Shown here piece by piece: positions 21,201 through 25,990 of a DNA stretch of 43,061 nucleotides. Numbering within the stretch: position 1 is the stretch's first letter; every line of letters begins with the position of its first letter. The notes under the pieces were generated by a model. It was not told the origin of the DNA and did not search any database. It saw only the letters and a list, made by a program, of their open reading frames with translations. This DNA comes from Akkermansia muciniphila (GTDB lineage Bacteria > Verrucomicrobiota > Verrucomicrobiia > Verrucomicrobiales > DEV007), in NCBI GenBank assembly GCA_945883495.1, contig CAMCXS010000051.1:1-43061 (forward strand), read 5' to 3'. The position numbers and the translations under genes were made by a program.

Positions 21201-22407
21201 TGCTAACAATGGAGACAACGGAAGTTCGTTCACCTTCAATGTCGTCGGGACCTCCGCGTCCGTGCGCAGCGGCAACTGTATGCTCCCACGCTTTAATCCT
21301 GGAAGCATGACGATCGCGAGTTCCGGTCTGCCGGCGCCCAACGACCGGCGGGTTACAATGCGCACTGAGCAGGACCACCACCTCGCCGTCGGCAATCAAG
21401 TGCAACTCAACGTCTATGCCACCCAGGCCACGCCGCAGCCCATCGACCTGGTGGCCACGGTGGATACCGTCGTAGACCTGAAGACCTGGACGTTCCTCGT
21501 CTCCAGCGCCACCACCGGCTGGAGCAACACGCAGGGGAACAACAGCGTCTACCAGTTCCCGCTCGTTCCACAACCCCTGGCACGCTCTGGCACCATCAAC
21601 TCCCGTTCCAGCACCTACCAAGTCGGCAGCACCGACGGTGACCTCGATCAATCACCGTTGAACGCGGATACTGTATTCAACTTCTTCTTGCCCGACTACA
21701 AATTCCCGGGGCAGCTCGCTTCGGCCGGTGTCACCACTCCGGAATTCCAAATCACGGCGGAGACCGGTGTAATCCGGCAGACAAACTATCTTTATAATGG
21801 CGTCTTCAACCCCAACACCACCAATGGCTACAGCAGCTTCAATGGGGGAAATAACGCCGTAGCGCTGGACTATTCTCAATGGATCATTGGGAACGCCACA
21901 ACGAACCTCGGCCTCGGTGCCGCCGTCAACGTGAACCTGCCCTGGACGCACAACGAGAACCTCAGTCGTCTTATCGATCACCTAAGTGTGCTCTTGACCG
22001 CCGATCAGTTGCCGGCCGGGGCCAAAACAATCATCCGCGATCTTGTCTCCCTGCCGATCAGCTCGATCTCCACGGGGAATCCTTGCCGGGTCACGACCAT
22101 CCGCCCGCATGGCTACAGCACAGGACAAAGCGTATGCATCAGCGGCGTAACGACGGGCACCTTCTCGCCGACTGTAAATGACACTTCTTCCACGCGCACA
22201 ATTACCGTGACTGGACCCGATACCTTCACAGTCACTGGCGTAAACTGTACCGCTGCGCCGAATTCGACTGGTCTCGCCAACGCGCACGTCTCCCAAATCA
22301 TTTACAACCAAGGTTCCAGTAACCCAACGGCGACGCAACGCCGCGACCGGTTCCGGGCCATTCTCCACCTGATTCTCACCAGCCCAGATTTCATCATTCA
22401 GCGCTGA
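15280..22407 (+). CDS. Giant secreted DUF1800 protein with PA14, CHRD and nested beta modules
   Basis: A 2375-residue protein. Order seen: signal-like helix (about 14-34); calcium-type D-rich repeats (DADLDGLTNGAEI near 74; DADQDSDRLSDWAE); Calx-beta-like domain (215-326); PA14 (330-600); PA14 (704-1025); Ig-like domain with GLPPGLTYSNGVISG (1033-1108); PA14-like (1112-1267); CHRD domain (1274-1442) ending NLHTALNPAGEIRGNF; proline linker; DUF1800 domain (1464-2375) starting ARFLSQASFGA and ending LTSPDFIIQR. About eight small beta modules (GHGL..GDQV..F.SGN..YTV..TFTV type) are inserted, several of them inside the PA14 and DUF1800 domains. The DUF1501 gene follows 8 bases later, the usual partner. 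Enzymatic function of DUF1800 is not known. The protein is likely exported and surface-exposed. The start has no clear ribosome site. Confidence 0.9.
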   Translation: MGTTRLLSYSPSPARILLASAALVAPWIQSLPAQIDQAVTQRIWQNHYGVTDAQLYQDADPANGTNSIWLAQDADLDGLTNGAEIASGTNPFDSTSLIAVSNMTLDQNSVAIEFPTEAGKLYRLESSASLTTPNWTIHSQSSPAQVIGDGSSKVIAVPSGGNTFYRVRVEDADQDSDRLSDWAELAISLSPLTAQTTPGVNDYSYVTEQLTIPNVVSIEAVQSFAAEDGPVPGAFTVSRTRRLFADEVSLELSGTAQMNVDYAAIPTPIILSAGTESESVAVNPTSVGGVEGSESVTATILPSTEPVPAFSVGAKDSATVIIEDSTVPVGTGLLARYYDHANTNYVDAANFGSTGTYVFTRGTPTTTGSIVVTAPANQFTGLQQGHQVKLTFTSGNAAIDNATFDHQNYVVTAVSATAFTVAVSSTTAFSIASTNGNCAFSIQSFPHPPVIERVEILNHDWGFGTPNNATIVAAAGTTVTNVPDNYSNTFETFLSPTTAGSYRFQLDADDRARVLLDLNDGNGLQEILEHGWDGATTPETIGTFKISSAFALAVPATPANRYRMRIEHVETTGAARCRLQWSRDGGNFSNIPQGDQFTHTQAFTSNYSYTRTNATTGTATITVTGHGLNAGDQVALAFSSGNLFTPNTSDLNGYSGTYTVLASPAPTANTFTVAITGSGSGSGLPSNGTGTGFLENRPSSTTTGVYNKVYTTTNFTRTPARIGIESAVTSQSNGIWGAGSPDGSLINPETFTARWTGQVQPQFTEEYTLVLHADDSAILRINGQVQELKTNVSTDSGNANYTYDAATGNTTVTYPNMVVKAGSFVVGETVRLNPTSGNLSYSSGSTYSYDSSNGEMVITYSGMTTITPGSFLSGQTVFLDPTNGNLSSLASLPYTITAATSSTFTVNAGAGLFATGTGNIDISDTMDLVITQATSTSFTVNHGAGKHANASTGNTNIEIVNKPLKDWSSMGNERYVRVPFVGGTRYDIEVEYYENGGYARCFLYWQSPSQPRQFIPAERLYPSTGTVQAPPALVSNTEATALVGGPFSYAVLGSNGGTINLSGLPPGLTYSNGVISGSATTPGNYQILITMTNAVGTSTSLLNLRVEDTGGSATRELWTGITGTAISSILVSTTPNNSGTVSSLAAPSNAADNFGARIRGYITAPTTGNYYFWLSASESAEFWLSNDAELVNVFKRASITGGGDTPQQWSSAAKSPWMALEQGKRYYFEILHKSSTGVDHLALGWSKPGESTTSPTEVVPGYVLSPYEAPSAGSYGGTLYVATLLRQNGAIDPPGSTLRGIGTATLRISEDESTAEVRVTYSGLSGGALMDGPVAGQAVAADGTASPNGVIDPTDWHVHSDPFLGNESYIIYDGAEPLTGDGPQFAPDGSFLYHKWNLAPAGTLGVNDIRELIKQGKAYINLHTALNPAGEIRGNFTLANGSRTFSPPPPPPTWTDDSHTDAGAARFLSQASFGASPADITALKNLTPSGEKSRYELWIEDQFSKPASQSLPEVLRTRRADAQGGSQLDETLFFNSWWRNSISGQDQLRQRIAFALSQIHVISGQGPLDNRGEAIAFFYDKLAEGSFGNFREILEATTLTPAMGRYLDMRNNDKPDLASGRIPNENYAREIKQLFSVGLYRVWPDGTLMLNSNDQPIDTYTQREIVGYSHVFTGWTDGYDGAYRTGLNAPANWLRLMREVPARHFTGQKRILNNEVLPGLSVVGGQPLDPFAVHNSTHWNQPAYQQLAAQELELSHDQLFAHPNTGPFICRQLIQRMVTSHPSRDYLYRVVKEFNDNGSGVRGDMQAVIKAILLDYEARSTNMIANPSFGKQREPLLRVAMAGRAFRPKTYGGTYTQSGTRLITIDTTPAGTPHGLANGNNVLLEFVSGDGAMAPWTGPYSVVSAVDADTFTVNATGWATGTYTIPANSTTCTISMTNHWLQVGNQFFMDFTSGAADGTSIDNQVYTVLTNPNPANNGDNGSSFTFNVVGTSASVRSGNCMLPRFNPGSMTIASSGLPAPNDRRVTMRTEQDHHLAVGNQVQLNVYATQATPQPIDLVATVDTVVDLKTWTFLVSSATTGWSNTQGNNSVYQFPLVPQPLARSGTINSRSSTYQVGSTDGDLDQSPLNADTVFNFFLPDYKFPGQLASAGVTTPEFQITAETGVIRQTNYLYNGVFNPNTTNGYSSFNGGNNAVALDYSQWIIGNATTNLGLGAAVNVNLPWTHNENLSRLIDHLSVLLTADQLPAGAKTIIRDLVSLPISSISTGNPCRVTTIRPHGYSTGQSVCISGVTTGTFSPTVNDTSSTRTITVTGPDTFTVTGVNCTAAPNSTGLANAHVSQIIYNQGSSNPTATQRRDRFRAILHLILTSPDFIIQR
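16345..16614 (+). other. Inserted FCCH-like beta module 1, inside PA14 domain 1
   Basis: Residues about 356-445 of the giant protein: SIVVTAPANQFTGLQQGHQV, then LTFTSGN, YVVTAVSATAFTVAV. It lies between the PA14 start (GLLARYYD) and its continuation (PPVIERVEILNHDWGFGTP), so it interrupts that domain near its first strands. Confidence 0.6.
17095..17370 (+). other. Inserted FCCH-like beta module 2, between PA14 domains 1 and 2
   Basis: Residues about 606-697: TATITVTGHGLNAGDQVALA, FSSGN, YTVLASP, NTFTVAITG. This is the clearest copy of the module, with GHGL starting at residue 625, and it sets the pattern used to find the others. Confidence 0.65.
17680..18165 (+). repeat. Two modules, one apparently nested in the other, inside PA14 domain 2
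   Basis: Residues about 801-962 split PA14 domain 2 between ADDSAILRINGQVQELK and SMGNERYVRVPFVGGTRYDI. The order of half-repeats is first half, first half, second half, second half. NYTYDAATGNTTVTYP..GETVRLNPTSGNLS is followed by YSYDSSNGEMVITYSG..GQTVFLDPTNGNLS, then ITAATSSTFTVNAGAG, then ITQATSTSFTVNHGAG. This order fits one module inserted into another. Confidence 0.6.
20840..21585 (+). other. About 250-residue insert of three modules inside the DUF1800 domain
   Basis: Residues about 1854-2102, between AGRAFRPKTYGG and SRSSTYQVGSTDGDL of the DUF1800 domain. Three successive module-like units are visible: TPHGLANGNNVLLEFVSGDG..DTFTVNATG; NHWLQVGNQFFMDFTSGAA..SSFTFNVVG; and DHHLAVGNQVQLNVYA..KTWTFLVSSATTG. 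Confidence 0.6.
22072..22320 (+). other. FCCH-like module inserted just before the DUF1800 C-terminus
   Basis: Residues about 2265-2347: RPHGYSTGQSVCISGVTTG..TITVTGPDTFTVTGVNC. It lies between IIRDLVSLPISSI and the conserved final segment RDRFRAILHLILTSPDFIIQ. Of all copies this is the closest to the E1-FCCH-like repeats seen in bacterial and phage proteins. Confidence 0.6.
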
Positions 22408-22415
22408 ACGCCCCC

Positions 22416-23987
22416 ATGCAAACGAAGCAAGTTCCCAATATCATCACGCGTCGCAGCATGCTTTGGCGCGCCGCGATGCTCGGCGGTGCCTTCTCGACGA
22501 TCCGCGATCTGAAGCTCATCAACTCGCTGGTCGCGGCAGAGACCCCAAACGACTACAAAGCCCTCGTTTGTGTGTTCCTCGCTGGCGGCAACGACGCGAA
22601 CAATTGGATCGTTCCCACGGATGAAACGACTTATGGGGAGTACGCCGCCACTCGCGGGAACCTTGTCCTTCCCCAATCGTCGCTGCTCCCCCTCCGCACC
22701 GGACCGAGCGAGTCGGATCCCGCCTACACCTACCAGGGCAGAACTTACGGATTTCACCCCAGTTGCGCCAACCTCCAGACCCTCTTTGGCGAGCGCAAAT
22801 TGGCGATCGTCCAAAACGTGGGCACCTTGGTCCGGCCCACGACCAAAGCCCAATACAATTCTGGACTCGCCGCCTACCGGCCGCCGCAACTGTTTTCCCA
22901 CAGTGACCAAGTCACTCAATGGCAGACCTCCATCCCGGATCAGCCTCCCGCCACCGGTTGGGGCGGACGAATTGCGGATATCTACAGCTCGACCGCCAAT
23001 CCCGACGGCAAAATCTCCATGTCCGTCTCCTTGAACGGGGCGAACACGCTGCAAATCGGCAACCTCATCTCCCAGTATCACGTTTCCACCTCCGGCGCCC
23101 TCACTCTCACAGGAGGTACTGGAGGTCTGATGGGTGCGACGGGTGTCAGGCAGAAGGCGGCGCAAGGGATTCTTGACCTAAATCACCCCAATCTCCAGCG
23201 CCAAGCTTATGCCGGGGTGCTCGACAACGCCATGTTCACTGGCGATCTCCTCAACAGCAACATCGCCGCTTACCTCGACCCGACGGATTCTCCGGCAAGC
23301 TACACCGCCCAGAGCGCGACCGCTCCCTGGCGCTGGGACACCGGACTATCCGGTATCTACACCCCCGCCGTCAAAGCCGACGGCCTCGGCGGCTTTCCGA
23401 ACTCCACCCTAGGAATTCAGATGAAGATGATCGCCCGCCTCATCGCCGCCGCGGGCCCCAGCGGGTTTAACATGAAGCGGCAGATCTTCTTCTGTTCCCT
23501 CGGCGGGTTTGATACCCACACCGCTCAAGTGGATGGCACTGGGTTCACCAATAATCCAACAAACCCAGCGGGCACTCACTACGGGCTTCTCCGTCAAGTC
23601 AGCGAAGCCATGTTCGCGTTCCAACGCGCCATGGAGCAACTCGGCCTTTCCGACAAGGTCACCGCGTTCACCGCTTCCGACTTCTCCCGCACCTTCCCTT
23701 CGAACAGCCAGGGCAGCGATCACGGTTGGGGCAGCCATCACATTATGGTAGGTGGCGGGGTCGACGGCGGAAAGATCTTTGGCAAACTCCAATCCCTGGC
23801 CATCAGTGGGCCCGACGATACCGGCACCGGGCGGTGGATCCCCACCCTTTCCGTCGATGAGCACACGGCAACGCTGGCCAAATGGTATGGTTTGAATCAA
23901 AACGAGATCGGAGCCGTTCTCCCGAATCTCTCCCGCTTCAACACCTCGCACGCCAGCAACTATATCGGTTTCATGAAGCCGGCCTGA
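22416..23987 (+). CDS. DUF1501 protein, partner of the DUF1800 protein
   Basis: A 523-residue protein of the DUF1501 family, whose fold is thought to be related to sulfatases/alkaline phosphatases. The N-terminus has a twin-arginine-like export signal (TRRSMLWRAAMLGG, then INSLVAAE). Family features include ALVCVFLAGGNDANNWIVP near 50-65, a GGFDTHTAQ segment that would supply an acidic/histidine site, VTAFTASDFSRTFPSNSQGS and DHGWGSHHIMVGGGV. DUF1800 and DUF1501 genes are adjacent in many genomes, and here the gap is 8 bases, so cotranscription is likely. Its biochemical role is not established. Candidates are hydrolysis of sulfate or phosphate esters on surface polymers, or assembly of the giant partner. 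Confidence 0.9.
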   Translation: MQTKQVPNIITRRSMLWRAAMLGGAFSTIRDLKLINSLVAAETPNDYKALVCVFLAGGNDANNWIVPTDETTYGEYAATRGNLVLPQSSLLPLRTGPSESDPAYTYQGRTYGFHPSCANLQTLFGERKLAIVQNVGTLVRPTTKAQYNSGLAAYRPPQLFSHSDQVTQWQTSIPDQPPATGWGGRIADIYSSTANPDGKISMSVSLNGANTLQIGNLISQYHVSTSGALTLTGGTGGLMGATGVRQKAAQGILDLNHPNLQRQAYAGVLDNAMFTGDLLNSNIAAYLDPTDSPASYTAQSATAPWRWDTGLSGIYTPAVKADGLGGFPNSTLGIQMKMIARLIAAAGPSGFNMKRQIFFCSLGGFDTHTAQVDGTGFTNNPTNPAGTHYGLLRQVSEAMFAFQRAMEQLGLSDKVTAFTASDFSRTFPSNSQGSDHGWGSHHIMVGGGVDGGKIFGKLQSLAISGPDDTGTGRWIPTLSVDEHTATLAKWYGLNQNEIGAVLPNLSRFNTSHASNYIGFMKPA

Positions 23988-24542
23988 ATGGGCGGCCTCT
24001 GCTGCATGGGCAAGTTACCGTACATCCCTGTTGCGCTGGCTGCTCTCGTTCTCGGCGTCGCCGGTTGGTTGTGGTGGTCTCGTCCATCCCGGCCAGCCCC
24101 GCCGCCGCAACTCCCCCAAACGCCAGCTCCCGCCGCACCCTCCCGGCTGATTCCTCCGCCAGTTCCTCCAACGAGTCCCACCGTATCTTTTCCGCCTCCC
24201 GCGCCCGTCGTCATTCCACCAGGCTACCTTGAATCCCTCCGGCAAGGTCCCGAACAGCAAGAGGCCGAAGAGATCGCGCTGAATTTGCGGAACTTCGGTG
24301 CACGCTTTGGCGGCAATCCCTCCGGCACCAATGCGGAGATCGTCAAAACCCTGAACGGCGGGAATCCCCAAGGCGTTCGCTACCTGCCCGACCAGCTTCT
24401 CCGGCTCAATGATCAAGGAGAGCTTCTCGATCCCTGGGATACCCCCTATTTTTTTCACCAACTCTCCGCTAAAGAGACAGAGATTCGATCCGCTGGCCCG
24501 GACAAGACCATGTGGACCCCGGACGACATCCTCGCCAAGTGA
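23988..24542 (+). CDS. Anchored proline-rich protein with pseudopilin-like C-terminus
   Basis: A 184-residue protein whose ATG follows directly on the DUF1501 stop codon; Met7 is an alternative start. One membrane helix (about 10-30) is followed by a proline-rich linker (about 33-82). The C-terminal part reads LLDPWDTPYFFHQLSAKETE and then SAGPDKTMWTPDDI. That DPWxxPYxF plus xxGPDxxxxTxDDI arrangement is like the C-terminal end of GspG-type pseudopilins, where it forms a calcium-binding loop. The N-terminus lacks a prepilin peptidase site (no G-FTLxE), so this is not a standard pseudopilin. I infer a membrane-anchored periplasmic domain. Function is unknown. It overlaps the next gene by 4 nt (GTGA). 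Confidence 0.7.
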   Translation: MGGLCCMGKLPYIPVALAALVLGVAGWLWWSRPSRPAPPPQLPQTPAPAAPSRLIPPPVPPTSPTVSFPPPAPVVIPPGYLESLRQGPEQQEAEEIALNLRNFGARFGGNPSGTNAEIVKTLNGGNPQGVRYLPDQLLRLNDQGELLDPWDTPYFFHQLSAKETEIRSAGPDKTMWTPDDILAK

Positions 24543-25783
24543 AGCGCGCGCTTTCTCTCCTGGCCTTTGTCTACTGCATCGCGAATTCAGCCTTCGGCGA
24601 TCTGCCCGTTCCGCCTCAGGTCTACAACCCGCAAACGCCAGCCGAAGCCTGGAACGTAATTCGGCTGGCACTGGCAAACACTCACCGACTGCTCGCCGAG
24701 AACCGCATCCAGGAGATCACCGATCAAGTCTCTCTGTGTAGTCCGGCTCTCCGAGCCCTGGCCCGGCACCATCCGGCGGCCGATGCCGAGTCCGTTACTG
24801 CCTACCGGGCCATCAATGACGTGGCCCAAACCTCGTTGGCCGGAGATCGCCACGCCGCAGCGCTTGCCCTCTCCCGCCTTACGGAATCCTTCAAAGCACT
24901 CGAATCCTCATTTTCAGGGGAAGACGTCCGCGCCGAAATCTTTGCCTGCGCAGAGCATCCCGAAGTCCTCACGACGAAGGACGGCGCGACTTGCCCGATT
25001 TGCTCCGCTTCCCTCCGCGTGCGCCGCATCCCGTACACGGAGATCTGCCCCCTCCCCGTCGCGCCGGTCGCTCGCCTTTCCGTCTCGCCGCTTCGCTCCC
25101 CGGTCATCCCAGGGACCGAAGCCACGTTGCAAGCCAGCATAGTCGATGCTGTCGGCTCGCCGATTCAAGGAACCCGCCTTGTCCCGCTGCATGGGGAAAC
25201 GTTGCTGTTCTTCATCACAGATTCCAACCTGCGTGAGTTCCATGTTCTTCGCCCCAAGGCGAATCCCCAAGGATTGTTCGAACTCTCCTTCGTGCCTCAG
25301 CTCCCCGGTCCCCATCGTCTTTGGGCCGGTCTCGTCCCAGAGCAAACAGGACTGGCCGAGTATCCTTGGGCCAATCTGGACAACCGTTTTCAGGTCGCCG
25401 CAACCTCCGGATGGCCGAACGCAGTCACCGCCACCGTCGAGGGTTATGCGATTGCAATGAGTTTTTCCAGCCCCGGAGGCTCTCCTGCCGCCAAAGAACT
25501 GAGCCTTCTGCGCCTTCATGTCGCCGATCCGCAGGGACAGCCCTGCACTGCATTGGAACCGATCGACCGTGCGTTCGCCCAGCTCACCGGCTTTTTTGAC
25601 GACGGCGAGACGATGATTCGACTCCACCCCTTAGGTCCCGATATCCTCCGCGAGGACCTGCGCGGCGGCCCATGGCTCGCCTTCAAAATCTATCCCCCTC
25701 GCGCCGGATACCTGCGCCTCTTTTGCCAGATCAAAGTCAGGGATCAGATCCTAACGGCAAATTTGGGGATTTGGGTGAGGTGA
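24539..25783 (+). CDS. Secreted protein with heavy-metal-binding motif and YtkA-like domains
   Basis: A 414-residue protein. The GTG at 24539 overlaps the previous stop (GTGA) and gives a clean signal peptide (KRALSLLAFVYCIANSAFG); an upstream ATG frame would add a non-signal extension. After a helical part (about 25-130) comes FACAEHPEVLTTKDGATCPI followed by CSASL, the pattern of the heavy-metal-binding domain found in copper-handling proteins (CxxHPEV..CPxC..L). Two beta domains follow. LLFFITDSNLREFHVLRPKA with GLFELSFVPQLPGPHRLWAG is a variant of a unit often seen with YtkA-like proteins near copper resistance genes. The last repeat has IRLHPLGPD. Some metal histidines seen in relatives are missing. 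Metal binding is likely; copper is a guess. Confidence 0.7.
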   Translation: MKRALSLLAFVYCIANSAFGDLPVPPQVYNPQTPAEAWNVIRLALANTHRLLAENRIQEITDQVSLCSPALRALARHHPAADAESVTAYRAINDVAQTSLAGDRHAAALALSRLTESFKALESSFSGEDVRAEIFACAEHPEVLTTKDGATCPICSASLRVRRIPYTEICPLPVAPVARLSVSPLRSPVIPGTEATLQASIVDAVGSPIQGTRLVPLHGETLLFFITDSNLREFHVLRPKANPQGLFELSFVPQLPGPHRLWAGLVPEQTGLAEYPWANLDNRFQVAATSGWPNAVTATVEGYAIAMSFSSPGGSPAAKELSLLRLHVADPQGQPCTALEPIDRAFAQLTGFFDDGETMIRLHPLGPDILREDLRGGPWLAFKIYPPRAGYLRLFCQIKVRDQILTANLGIWVR

Positions 25784-25808
25784 TTCTGCGTGGCGGCCGG
25801 TCTCCATC

Positions 25809-25834
25809 CTCCGCGTCTGTGCATCGCGCGTGAG
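25809..25834 (-). repeat. Dispersed repeat, copy 3
   Basis: On the minus strand this reads CTCACGCG, spacer, then GACGCGGAG, the same ends as the pair at 281-306 and 401-420. It lies in the intergenic space between the convergent metal-binding and MbnP-MauG genes. Confidence 0.45.
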
Positions 25835-25894
25835 GCAAACCATTCCTCGGCTTGGACAGCAAACCGCACTCAGTTGCGCCTGTGGTCTCTCGCT

Positions 25895-25967
25895 CAAGTA
25901 ACCACCTGCGCAATTGCCCGGAAGCCCACTTTCACGCAAGTAGCCAGCTGCGCAGTTGCCCGGAAGC
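25895..25967. repeat. Two 31-bp tandem repeat copies with a 42-bp period
   Basis: Copies at 25895-25925 and 25937-25967 differ at only three of 31 positions (CAAGTARCCASCTGCGCART then TGCCCGGAAGC). The 42-base period is a multiple of three, so short open frames through it show a 14-residue repeat on either strand (for example LPGNCAGGYL on the minus strand). No ribosome site or longer gene supports expression. A weaker third copy may lie at about 25862-25880. Confidence 0.7.
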
Positions 25968-25990
25968 TTTAGATCCGAGGCGCGCTCGAT

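Noticed and set aside
25895-25967. Possible CRISPR array
   Set aside because: Only two copies with an 11-base spacer and no cas genes; the geometry is that of a tandem repeat.
25790-25972. A 60-residue plus-strand open frame over the 42-bp tandem repeat
   Set aside because: No ribosome site, and the coding look comes only from the repeat period being a multiple of three; it is reported as a repeat instead.
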